A stretch of DNA of 18,450 nt from Atkinsonella hypoxylon. Lineage: Eukaryota; Ascomycota; Sordariomycetes; Hypocreales; Clavicipitaceae. The translations under genes and the position numbers were made by a program. Positions 1 through 8,640 of the stretch are shown piece by piece. How positions within the stretch are numbered: the stretch's first letter is position 1; the number at the start of each line of letters is the position of its first letter. Where the stretch lies: NCBI GenBank assembly GCA_000729835.1, contig JFHB01000350.1:1-18450 (forward strand), in the 5' to 3' direction. Below the pieces are notes generated by a model. It saw only the letters and a program-made list of their open reading frames with translations. It was not told the DNA's origin and did not search any database.

Positions 1-1101
1 TAACCCTATATCTTTAAACTTCTAGGTTAAATTATCTATTTAATCTTTTACTTCTAAAATAAGCTATATAATTTCTTTAGCTTTATAACTAAAATTACTT
101 ATACTATAATGCTTAGAACTTCTTCTGCCTAGAGGTATATAAAGGTAGTCCCTTCTATTGTTATAGAGCTTAGAATTACGGTCTTCTAGCTCTATTTTAG
201 CTTATATATACTAGCTAAGCTGCTCTAATAACTCCCTATAGGGTATTGCAATAAACTTAGCTCTAGTAACTTTTATTTAATCTATAAAGCTAGTAAGTAT
301 AGCATCTAGTAAGGCCTTATAAATGTAATTAGACTAAGAGGTTACACTGCGCTATATATAGAGCTTAGCGCTAATTATAGTAGCTTAATGCTCTTAAAGC
401 TAATAGAGAGTGTCCTTTATAGTCCTTAAATAGTTTCTCTTTAGGTCTTTAAGCTTTTTATTAGCTTACTCCTTTTAATCCTAAGAAGTAGCTTTATACT
501 AAAGTAAAAGCTACTCTTTAGCTTCTTTCTAATTATATAAGGTATAAATAACCTTTATATACTTATAGATTAATAGGTTAATATAATAGATAAATATCTT
601 CTATTAGTTTTTCTTTAGAATAAATAAGGTTTCTATCTTTAGCTTAAAGCTAGTTAAGTAATTAAGAATATTTTCTCCCTTAAATTAGCGTACATTAAAC
701 TTCTTATTAAAGGTAGCCTAAGCTTGCTGCTTTTTAATAGCTTTACCTATAGCTTTAGCAAGAGCCTTATAAGGTATAGCTATAGCGCTACTAGTACTAG
801 CCTTTTTATCTTAAGTATTTAATTCTATTATAACCTTAGGTTTTAAAACAACTTTTTTAGAAGATTTACTAGATTAGCTAGGGCTAGTATTAGCTGCTTT
901 AAACGTAGAGCTTATGCTTTTCTTTAAAGGATGTAGAATACTAGACTTACGCAAATAACTAGTAAAATAGCTTAATATAAAAGGCAGGTGTAAAGAGAAC
1001 AATTAATCTTGCTTAGCAGAAAGAGTGTAATATATATAATTCTCTATATTAGCTGTGCTTTTAGTGCTTTTACCTTCTGCTTCTATAGTTATATAAGCTT
1101 C
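1..1101 (-). pseudogene. Gypsy-3 gag remnant (left copy, runs off the window)
   Basis: Minus-strand capsid-type gag of a Ty3/Gypsy retrotransposon, which would package the element RNA in the cytoplasm. The frame whose codons start at positions divisible by 3 stays readable from 1101 to the window edge, about 367 codons, broken only by TAA and TAG of the kind RIP makes from Gln or Trp codons. It begins with EAYITIEAEGKS and continues through a Ser/Lys-rich stretch and FKGENILNYLTSFKLKIETL, which resembles the fungal gag pattern of an F-x-G start followed by a short helix. A Lys/Gln/Leu-rich, probably helical segment follows. No zinc knuckle is seen before the edge. Positions 608-1098 recur inverted at 17960-18450. 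No start ATG is evident upstream. The gag assignment is by pattern; the subfamily is unknown. Confidence 0.6.
608..1098. repeat. Left arm of a 491-bp inverted repeat
   Basis: Reverse complement of 17960-18450, ungapped and differing by substitutions that are mostly transitions. The arms are 16.9 kb apart and near both window edges. The true repeat probably continues on the right beyond the window, since the left copy extends to position 1. Confidence 0.85.
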
Positions 1102-1259
1102 TAACGCTAAGATATAAAGGCTAAGAACTTAATTGCTAATAACAATAAATATAAAGACAACTGCTAAGATAAGGATAAAAGAGAAATTTTTCTCTATAAT
1201 TAAATAATTGTAACGTCTAAAGGACCTAAAGACTTCCTTTTTGCTGTATTAAGGCTATT
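1102..1259 (-). other. Gypsy-3 leader and possible LTR end; junction with Gypsy-2
   Basis: This stretch separates the Gypsy-2 pol remnant at higher coordinates from the Gypsy-3 gag. On the minus strand a sequence ending GACGTTACA closes at 1209. That would suit the 3' end of a Gypsy LTR of the TGTAACG...CGTTACA type, leaving about 100 bases of leader before gag. I could not find the matching 5' end, and fewer than 200 bases are available for it, so the LTR would be short or truncated. The position of the Gypsy-2/Gypsy-3 junction is uncertain by about 150 bases. Confidence 0.3.
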
Positions 1260-1580
1260 TTAGCTAAAGGTAAAATAGAGGTTAAATAAGCTAGCTAGTA
1301 TTTGCAATATAGCAACTGTCTTTAACTAGGCCTAGCTCTTCTTAGCTTAAAAAAGCTGCAGAAATTTTCTTCCTCTCTTAATTAAATAATCCCTTATAAT
1401 ATAGAGCTTTTATCCCTATAATTTCCTTCTTTCTTATATTAGCAATGTTTAAGCTAAAGTGCTCTTCTATCTTTAAATGCTTAGTAGCTTTTCCTTTTTT
1501 CTTCTAGGATCTCTATAAAAAACCTTCTAATTATATAACGCGCTTTAATTAGAATAAGTTCCTAGTAAAGCCTCTATTTT
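1260..1580 (-). pseudogene. Gypsy-2 pol remnant: RNase H to integrase linker
   Basis: Continuation of the Gypsy-2 polyprotein on the far side of solo LTR A. Read on the minus strand from 1577, the frame gives IEALLGTYS directly after the RNase H tail that ends GEKNKI at 2063, which suits the usual RNase H exit (N-x-x-A-D-A-L-S-R). Further on it has IIRDYLIKRGRKFL, resembling the R-D-G-x-L-F-x-R-x-x-K segment just before the integrase zinc domain in fungal Gypsy elements. In-frame stops are all TAA or TAG. The integrase core (D, D35E) is absent, because the sequence passes into Gypsy-3 material. Only short motifs support the call. Confidence 0.5.
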
Positions 1581-2061
1581 TATTGTCTTAAAACTAAACC
1601 TCTCTAAATAACTATACAGCCTACACTAAAGTAGGTAATAATGTAGTGCACATTAAGATTAAAGAGAATTAGCAGAGAGCGAGATATTTATAAGTATATA
1701 CTATTAAACAATAGCAGGCAAGAAGATTAAATAATTAATAAAGGCAGAAATAAAATATTAATTGCAGCTTAGAAGATATTTGCGCGCAAAAAGGAGCTAA
1801 ATGCGTTAAAGAGTTAGGGAAAGTGCTAGTAGCAGTAAAGTAATGTCTCTTAAGTGTTAAGTGTTGTAAATTAAAGTAGGCTAAAAGATATTAATTGATC
1901 AAAAAGAGTGAAGGCTAAAAAGAATTAGCAGAAGCTGCTTGCGCGCTTGCTTAGACTATCTAGACGTCTAGGCGATGCGCACTCTTATAGAGAAAATCTA
2001 TATGTGGCATCCCTTGCAAAGCTAATATAAGAGCGCAAGGGGGTAACCCCGCCGCGACACA
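1581..2061 (-). repeat. Solo LTR A nested in Gypsy-2
   Basis: A roughly 481-bp repeat, alignable along its whole length to 4909-5400 in the same orientation. On the minus strand it starts TGTGTCGC and ends at the equivalent of ACA, where this copy has ATA, a RIP-type change. It sits between the RNase H end and the pre-integrase segment of Gypsy-2, so it is better explained as a solo insertion than as the 3' LTR of the pol between A and B. Flanks on the minus strand are AAGATA on one side and AAAATA on the other, a possible target duplication with one G-to-A change and a one-base offset. It is more mutated than copy B: many CG positions in B are TA here. Confidence 0.7.
2011..2050. other. Paired inverted repeats near the LTR A terminus
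   Basis: CCCTTGC at 2011-2017 pairs with GCAAGGG at 2035-2041, and GGGG-TAA-CCCC at 2040-2050 forms a second small stem. The first stem is intact in LTR B (5350-5356 with 5374-5380). This is the most GC-rich part of an otherwise eroded repeat. It may have been a structured part of the LTR transcript; its function is not known. Confidence 0.4.
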
Positions 2062-4395
2062 ATATCTTATTCTTTTCTCCTAGAATGTGCTTAGCTGTAA
2101 AATTAAACAGTATAATGTAACTAATCTATTGTGTAATAAGCGCGCCTAGAACGTTATTAATAGCGCTATTAAGCTAATGTATAAGCACCTAAGAATTAGT
2201 CTCTAGAGTAAAGGGAACTCTATAGAGATAAATTTATAGCCTTCTTAATGTATAGACAATAGCTCTATATTTCTGCTTTATTCTATTATACTTAATTTCT
2301 AAATTGCTTTAACATTTACTTTTATATTGCATAAAGTGTTATTGCCTATTAACAATTTACATTAAAACTGCTCTCTATCCTTTTAAGCTTATATTAACTA
2401 TTAATATAATTTCTCTAGCGCTTAGGCTAAGATTAATTATTATAAGAACTAGTGCAGTTATTATTATATACTTAAGAACCTCTATAGCGTTCTTCTAGTT
2501 TAGTCCTTAAGTTCACTTAGCACTCTTCTTAAGTAAGATTATAAGAGGCTTAGCTTTTATAGAGTAATACTATACCTAGATGCAATAACAGCCTATAAGC
2601 CTAAGAAAGAATTTAACCTTAAAAACATTCTTATACTCTATTTACTCTAAAATCTTTATTACTTCTACTTCTAAAGGTTTCTTTCTATTAGTACTATATA
2701 TAAATCTAATAATCTCTATAGTCTTCTAGTATAGCTTTAATTTTACAGTAAATATAGTGCAATTAGCTAGATTAATATTAATAAGAACTTTATTAATATT
2801 AATTAAATATTCTATAATGTATCTTTATATATTAGGCAATACTTTCTCTCTATTGTAAGTAGTAGTAGAGCCTTTTACTGCAATATTATCTAAGAAAGGC
2901 TTATAAGTGTAAGGAATTAGGTTAAAAAGAATTCTCTTTACTATTTAAATAAATTAAGCAATAGAATTAGTTGCCCCTTAAGGAAGTATATAAAGTTGTA
3001 GAAGCTCTATTGCTGTTAAAATTGTTGTTAAGTCCCTACTTTCCTCTGTAAGCAGCACCTAGTTATAGCCTAACAGCAAATTAATAACTAAAAGTATCTT
3101 ATATATCCTAAATTCTTTGCTAAAAGCCTCTGCTCCTTTTAGAATATAGGCGTCTTATATTGTAATCTTATTGTAGGCTGTTGCAAACAGCACTAGCTAT
3201 ATCCCTTTATCCTTCTTTATTACTAAAAAGTAAGGGTTTCTATAAGATCTATAGCTCTCTTCTAATAACCTATACTAAAGCTTCTTTTTTAATAAATTAA
3301 CTAGTCTCCCTTATAGGCTAATAGATATTAGTATTAACTTTACCTTTTAAGCTCTATAAGCAACAGTATAGATAACTTAAGGCAGTGCAACTAGGGGATT
3401 AATTTTACTACACTCTAATAAGTTCTACGCTAGTGCTACCTTTTAGTTATAGAGGATTTCCTTAAAAACATTAACTTCTTCTACTATTAAATATTTTTAT
3501 ACTTATTTAACTATTTAATTTAAACGTTCTTTTGTTATTTAGAATCCTTAGGGTTTTTCGCTAAATCTTTCTGTAATATATTTAGTGTATTTTCCTAATT
3601 TATTTAAGTATACTTTTACCTCTTTTTACTTCTTCTATTTCTACTTAGAGTCTCTATTAGGTATAGATCTATTTAAGGGAATATTGTTTCTTAGTAGAAT
3701 CTTATTAGCTTTCTGCTTATGCAATATATTTACCTTTAGATTAATTAGTTATAATTGCCTTAAGGGCTAAATCTTCTCTATAGCCTCTTTAAGTTAGCTT
3801 CTATACTAGTTAGCTATTCCCTTTATTATAAGGTTAGTAATAGCTGCACCTTTATTCTCTATTATTAGTACTAGCTCTTTATTGTTATTTAACTTAGCTT
3901 TAAGACCCTCTTTAACTATTTAATTATAGACTAAATCCTTAAATAACTTATTAATTAAGATTAAATTAACGCTAGTAGCTATTGCTTTATCTATTGCAGT
4001 TTTCTATTTAACACTTCTAGTAACCCTTAAGACTAATATAATATTACTAAAACAGCACTTTAAGAGAAGCTTACCTCCTTTATTACTGTACTTAAAGGTA
4101 ACTTTAGCTATATATATAAAAGGCATTCTAAGGATTAATTATATATATAAAGACTTTAGCGTAATATAAAAGTAAATTAGCGTTTAAACGTTTCTAAGGT
4201 ATAGCTTTATTATTACCTCTTTTAATATTATAAGCTTATATAATATAAAAGATATAGTAGTAGTCTCTTACTTTATTAGAGTTATTTTTAAATTAAGCTC
4301 TTTAATAAGATCCTTAGTAATAATATTCTCTTATAAACTATAATCTATAAGATTATTAATAAGTAAAGAGTTTAGGCTTCTAAGTTATACTTAAA
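2062..4395 (-). pseudogene. Gypsy-2 pol remnant: protease, reverse transcriptase, RNase H
   Basis: Minus-strand Ty3/Gypsy pol that would process the polyprotein, copy element RNA to cDNA and degrade the RNA template. One frame (first bases one above a multiple of 3) holds all domains. The retropepsin region is near 4400-4130, with NLIDYS in place of a D-S/T-G loop. Next comes ILYN...VALPQVI, which leads into the RT fingers (about 3530-3350). The RT has ATNSIAQF near 2990-2965 and FLDNI at 2896-2882, where the catalytic pair D-D has become D-N. RNase H runs to the end, with YRAIVYTLRRLQIYLY and a tail KHILGEKNK just before LTR A. Stops are frequent but of the Gln/Trp-derived type. This pol frame is displaced from the gag frame, as expected for frameshifted gag-pol expression. 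The match to fungal Gypsy RT is strong by eye. Confidence 0.8.
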
Positions 4396-4907
4396 GGTAA
4401 GGTAAGTTCTATAAATAGCTTATAATTACTTTTAGCTTTAGAATACTATTTAATCCCCTAATATAAAGTGCATTTACCTATAGGTTTACAATAGACTTCT
4501 TCTCTTTAATATAATTTCCTATATATTCTTATATAATATCCTATAAATCCTTCTAGATACTATTAAGCAGTTATCTTGTGCATTTATTAGTAATCTTTAT
4601 TGTCTTCTACTGCCTCTTTAACTATAGTAGATATTATTTTAACAACATTAATTAATTAATCTTTTTGCTCTTTAACTCTTTGCCTCTTCCTTAGGATAGA
4701 ATATAGAGGTATAACTTTAGTACTTATTCTATTAATATAATAGACTTTATTAATACTGTTTGCTTGCATTAGGCATTTATTCTCTATTGCTTCTGTAAGT
4801 GTAGGCATTAGTTAGTATAGGTCTTATAAGCTAACTCTAATCTTTTTCTAAAAAATATCTTTAAATAATTGCATAAGAAGCTATACTTTTATATCTATAG
4901 AGCTATT
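4396..4907 (-). pseudogene. Gypsy-2 gag remnant, 3' part
   Basis: Minus-strand continuation of the Gypsy-2 gag frame after solo LTR B. Codons stay in the same phase as the zinc knuckle frame at 5984-5943. An in-frame ATG lies at 4808-4806 (MPTLTEAIENKC), followed by a Lys/Arg/Gln-rich, likely helical stretch (about 4740-4560). Joining across LTR B gives an uninterrupted phase from KTKED on the right side to SSIDIKVQLLM on the left. The ATG is therefore more likely internal than the true start. The gag frame gives way to the pol frame somewhere between about 4560 and 4395; an exact slip site could not be identified. Confidence 0.55.
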
Positions 4908-4908
4908 T

Positions 4909-5400
4909 TGTTGACTTAAAACCAAACCCCTAAATAACTATACAGCCCACACTAAAGCAGGTAACAATATAGCGCACGTTAAGATCGAAGAGAATCGGCA
5001 GAGAGCGAGATATTTAACGATACATACTATTAAATGATAGCAGGCAAGAAGATTAAATAGTCGAAAAAGGCAGAAATAAAATATCGATTGCGGCTTAGAA
5101 GATATACGCGCGCAAAAGGAGCTAAATGTGCTAAAGAGTTAGGGAAAGTGTTACTAGCAGCGAAGTAATGTCTCTTAAACGTTAAGTGTTGTAAATTAAA
5201 GCGGGCCAAAAGATATTAATTGATTAAAAGAGCAAAAAGCCTAAAAAGAATCAGCAGAAGCTGCTTGCGCGCTTGCTTGCTTGCTTGCTTGAACTATCTA
5301 TATGTTTAGGCGATGCGCACTCTTATAGAGAAAAATCTGTATATAGCATCCCTTGCAAAGCTAATATAAGAGCGCAAGGGGGTAACCCTGCTGCGACACA
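4909..5400 (-). repeat. Solo LTR B nested in Gypsy-2 gag
   Basis: Second copy of the LTR seen at 1581-2061, about 492 bp, with ends TGT...ACA (minus strand TGTGTCGC ... GTCAACA). It interrupts the Gypsy-2 gag frame. The bases beside it are CTATC on the right (5401-5405) and CTATT on the left (4903-4907), a 5-bp target duplication differing by one C/T transition, with one extra T next to the left end. The 498 bases from one duplication to the other are a multiple of three, and the gag phase is preserved across it. It keeps CpG and CpA sites that copy A has lost, so it is either younger or less exposed to RIP. Confidence 0.75.
5271..5290. repeat. (GCTT)5 microsatellite inside LTR B
   Basis: Five perfect GCTT units. 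The same place in LTR A (1945-1952) has only two units, so the tract changed by about three units between the copies, which accounts for most of their length difference. Confidence 0.85.
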
Positions 5401-6143
5401 CTATCTTCCTTAGTTTTCTTTCTTTTCCTTTTAGTTTAGTCTTCTAAAGCTTCTTCTTACTTAATAGAGCGTTATATCTCTACAGTATAGACTCTAAAGG
5501 GCTAGGCTATAATCCTCTACTTAATTAGTATATAGAGAGTTCTTCTAGGTCTATATTCCTTTATTTTAAACGTTAAAGTTACTATAGTACTGTTAGTAAG
5601 GTCCCTCTTAAGGATAGCTTCTAGTAGGATATATATTAGGTAATAATTAGAAATATTAATCTTATTAAAGATTTAATCTAGCGTCTCTCTCTCTTTCTTG
5701 CTAGGCTTTTAATAGTTTAATGTTTTTCTGCTAAACTCCTTAACTTAAGGACAATACTATCTTAAAATATAGTAGTTAAAACAATTAACCTAGAACACTA
5801 TAAGCCTATAAAGATAACTTCCTATACTAAAGAAGCTTTATATAAGAATAGGTAGTACTAGATTATTTAATTTTACTGTTAAGATGCTTACTCTTTAATT
5901 ATACTTTATAAAGCTAATCTTATTGTTATACTAGTAAAACTAGCATTAATCTATATAATAACCTTCCTTACTACAGTAATAGCAGTAATACTGCCTTATG
6001 TAGCTTCTAGTTGCGTAGGTCCTAAAGCTTTAGGCATTATTATATATATTAATAGCGTTAATATATATATTCTGCCTTTCCTCCTTCTTCTTCCTAAATT
6101 TTTCTTTAAAAAGCTTTATAATATCTATCTTTAAAACTGCTTA
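5401..6143 (-). pseudogene. Gypsy-2 gag remnant, 5' part with zinc knuckle
   Basis: Minus-strand nucleocapsid region of Gypsy-2. A retroviral-type zinc knuckle lies at 5984-5943: CYYCSKEGYYIDxC, fitting C-x2-C-x4-H-x4-C if the His codon CAT/CAC became TAT (a C-to-T change). Before it is a basic segment, KEKFRKKKEERQN (about 6095-6055). After it the same frame runs to 5403 with only RIP-type stops, through EYRPRRTLYILIK and a charged tail KRKRKKTKED that ends at LTR B. The N-terminal capsid part is missing because Gypsy-1 begins at 6145, so Gypsy-1 probably inserted into this gag. The opposite side of that cut is not in the window. Confidence 0.65.
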
Positions 6144-6144
6144 C

Positions 6145-6458
6145 TGTTATGGACTCAAGCCTTAGGCTTGGGTCTTTCAGTAGAGGGAGGACAGCAGGAG
6201 AGAGACAGTAATCTACGTAGGTAAAGGGATAGAAGCGGACTGCATTTAACTAGAGGTTAGCTAGACTTCGCTAGGCCCTAGAGAAAGGACCTTAGCTATA
6301 GAGTATATGCTAAAGGGGGCTCTTAAGGGGAGGGACCTACCCCTAGATATATAGTATAGAGGTATAGGGAGGCTTTTAGTCCCTTCTCTCTTTCCCTTTT
6401 CTCTCTATAATTATAGTTCTTATTATAGACGCTAGTTAGCAGTAGCTACTAGGCTAGT
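6145..6458 (+). repeat. Gypsy-1 5' LTR, first part (split by a Copia solo LTR)
   Basis: The sequence begins TGTTATGG, a plausible LTR start, directly where the Gypsy-2 gag stops and about 1 kb upstream of the Gypsy-1 gag in the same orientation. It carries a strong hairpin at its start and pyrimidine-rich tracts near 6380-6415. It is cut at 6458 by a Copia LTR and resumes at about 7154. No second copy lies in the window, so the LTR call rests on position and terminal sequence. The 5 bases before it, CTTAC at 6140-6144, would be one half of a target duplication whose partner is missing. Confidence 0.5.
6152..6174 (+). other. Hairpin at the Gypsy-1 LTR start
   Basis: A 10-bp stem formed by GACTCAAGCC (6152-6161) and GGCTTGGGTC (6165-6174) with loop TTA. 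One pair is T-G, which a C-to-T change would explain. Such a stem just inside an LTR end may be structural; no role is shown. Confidence 0.6.
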
Positions 6459-7150
6459 TGTTAAAAATAAGCTACCCTGTATAGCCTATTTTTATGCCTA
6501 CTAGTTGCTCTATTACGTGACCCTTATTAGGTCTTGTTACGTTGATTTTTGGTAGAGATATTGTTGTTACTAGATGCAAACATCTAGATTTAACTAAGGC
6601 AAAGTTGCTTAACCTATAGTTAACTTTAACTGCGATTTTCTCCACAACTAGCAATGGTAGAAATTCAAGAAGTATACTATTTAAAAGCTAAGAATTAGGG
6701 CTATCTAATAGTATAATTGTTAGATAGAGTTGCTTATAAGGGTTACTTATTATTAGTAGAATTTGTTAAATTGTGCACATAGGCGTCTCGTTTGTATAGC
6801 TGTAAGTCGATTTTTTTGTTTTTATATAGTAAATCTTTTTGCGGAAATTATAAAGTAGCCTACAAGCCCCTTCTAGCGACTACAGCCCGCCGATATAGTT
6901 AGTAGGTCTATAAGGGACTGGAAAGATTTAAGATCCTACTCTTACTAAGTTCGTTACAGCGCTCTCAATATAAAGATACCACTATTACAGTTATCTATTG
7001 CCTCTACGTGATCTAGTACTATATACTACAGCTTGATTTAGGCCGCTGCTGCTTCCACTACGTAATAATTGCTAGGAGCAATTACAGGTGCTAAATCTAA
7101 GAGACCACTACCCTCTTAGATATCTAGTCCTGTAATCCCTATTATTTTCA
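6459..7150 (+). mobile_element. Solo LTR of the Copia family (inverted relative to the full Copia)
   Basis: About 692 bp from TGTTAAAAATAAGC to CCTATTATTTTCA. It is the reverse-oriented counterpart of the 697-bp LTRs at 10128-10824 and 17260-17956, alignable throughout with mostly C/T and G/A differences. No Copia internal sequence adjoins it, so it is a solo LTR left by recombination between the two LTRs of an insertion. CTAGT occurs at 6454-6458 and again at 7154-7158, a likely target duplication if three bases (ATA) belong to the LTR end. It lies inside the Gypsy-1 LTR. A 60-codon minus-strand open frame here (6472-6654) is LTR sequence and not a gene. Confidence 0.88.
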
Positions 7151-7193
7151 ATACTAGTCTATTATATACTATAATTATCCTATAGACAGAACA
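7151..7193 (+). repeat. Gypsy-1 5' LTR, remaining part (end uncertain)
   Basis: AT-rich tail between the Copia solo LTR and the gag region, taken as the rest of the Gypsy-1 LTR. Candidate ends are the CA of TAGACA or of GAACA near 7188-7193. Only about a dozen bases then separate it from an in-frame ATG at 7206, which is short for a primer binding site. The boundary or the ATG may therefore be wrong. I found no convincing tRNA complementarity. Confidence 0.3.
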
Positions 7194-7205
7194 CTAGCGA
7201 GAATA

Positions 7206-8330
7206 ATGTTGTTTAGTTATAGCAATAAGGGCCTAGCTAGCTAGCCTAAGCACCCTTTTAACCCCTATAGAGGGGTAGGGGAAAATACAGCAGAAATTAG
7301 CTAGAAAGCAGCAGAAATTGTAGCGCTTTACGAATTAGTTAAGAGCTAATCCCTATAGATAAAGGAACTATAACGCTTTACAACAAACTGTATATAGAAA
7401 GAGAAGTAGCTTTAAGCTACAGTAGGCTAGTAGCTAAAGGAACCTAAACAGAAGCCCCTACCTATAGTAAACCCTTACAATAGAAATAAATAGAGCTTTT
7501 AGGCCTAGTAAATAGCAATTACCTAAAAGCTCTAGGCTAATAGCGCCTTTATAGGTACAATATAGAACTAGTAGTACTATTTATACTAAAGCTTATTGCT
7601 TAAGGTCTAATAGAGAGTAGCTGCCTATTATAAGGTAAGTAAAGTAAGGGAATATAATATATAGAGGTTCCTTAATTACTTAGAATTAGTCTTTATAGAT
7701 TCTTACTAGTAGAACTAGGCCCTAATTAAGCTTAATTAGCTTTAATAGAGTAATAATAAGCAGTTTACAGAATTCTATATTTATTTTAAGGAAAAAATTA
7801 CACTAGCAGAAGGGGCTAACTAGAATAACAGTATAAAGTTAGCTAAGTTATAAACAGCGCTTAATAAGGAGATAAGGGATTGTAGTATAGAGAGGGATAT
7901 TCTCTATTATAACTACCTTTAGGCAGTAGAGCGCTACTGCAGTATTGCGCTAAACCTTAAGTTATATTGCATTAAGGAATAGCACTAGCTAAAACGCAGC
8001 TCTAGCTCTAGAGAGCTCTAGAATAGTAATACTAAGATAACTAAAGTTAACGCTATAGAAACCTAGTAGAGATAAAAAGGGAGCGTAAAGAAATCTAGAG
8101 TAAGATAACTAAATAAGAATGCTTTATAAGTAAAGTAGGCGTTTAAGGCTAAACTTAAAAAATACTGCTAAAAGAGGTAATGCCTTTAGTGTAAGTTATT
8201 TTAACACTATATTTAAGGATATAGATTGTAACTAGCAGAATATAAGCTAGAGTTAACTAGTATATAGGTAGCAGCAATAGATAATATATAGAAGAAGAAC
8301 TCTAATAAGTTAGAAAAAGGCTTACCTTTA
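7206..8330 (+). pseudogene. Gypsy-1 gag remnant with zinc knuckle
   Basis: Plus-strand gag of a Ty3/Gypsy element. The frame with codons at multiples of 3 is readable from an ATG at 7206 and contains a typical fungal gag segment, RFLNYLELVFIDSY (from 7665), followed by FTEFYIYFKEKITLAEG and an ELNKEIRDC-like helix (NKEIRDCSIERDI). A zinc knuckle lies at 8181-8222: C-L-x-C-K-L-F-x-H-Y-I-x-G-Y, C-x2-C-x4-H-x4-C with the last Cys now Tyr (TGT to TAT). All stops are TAA or TAG. A basic stretch precedes the knuckle. The start codon is plausible but unproven; the 3' end is set roughly, before the pol frame takes over. Confidence 0.75.
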
Positions 8331-8640
8331 GCCTTAAGCTTAGTATAGAGGTAAAGGTAATATAAACAATATAATAACTCTTACTTAGTAAGTAGCTAGA
8401 AGAAGAATATAGAGAGATAACTAAGAAAATAGATATATTACTATTCTTTATCTCTATACTCTTTAACTAACTATTATTCTACAATATATAAATAAATAGT
8501 AGGTATAACTACTTTACTGCAATAAGTAAGAGTTTAGTGTAATACTTTAGCCTAAAGTAAGTTCTATTACTGTATAAAAGAATAATATAAATAGCAGTAA
8601 AGGTTAAACAGTAGTTCTATAATAGTTACTAAAGAAGCGC
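8331..8640 (+). other. Gypsy-1 gag-pol transition
   Basis: This stretch lies between the gag frame and the pol frame of Gypsy-1. Gag codons start at multiples of 3 and pol codons at two above, a shift equal to -1. Either frame can be followed for part of the stretch, and I could not place the slip site or the start of the protease with confidence. Confidence 0.4.

Noticed and set aside
2062..2090. Purine-rich tract beside LTR A as a polypurine tract
   Set aside because: The purine run on the minus strand encodes the RNase H tail GEKNK, so its position next to the LTR is explained by coding sequence.
3585..3770. A 61-codon plus-strand open frame rich in Phe, Tyr and Leu
   Set aside because: It lies antisense to the Gypsy-2 pol region between protease and RT; its composition is that of AT-rich DNA and it has no motif.
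1581..5400. A complete LTR-pol-LTR element bounded by LTRs A and B
   Set aside because: Gag and pol of Gypsy-2 continue outside both LTRs in matching phase, and integrase is missing inside; two solo LTRs explain this better.
6472..6654. A 60-codon minus-strand open frame
   Set aside because: It falls inside the Copia solo LTR, and the matching stretches of the other two LTR copies show the same noncoding repeat.
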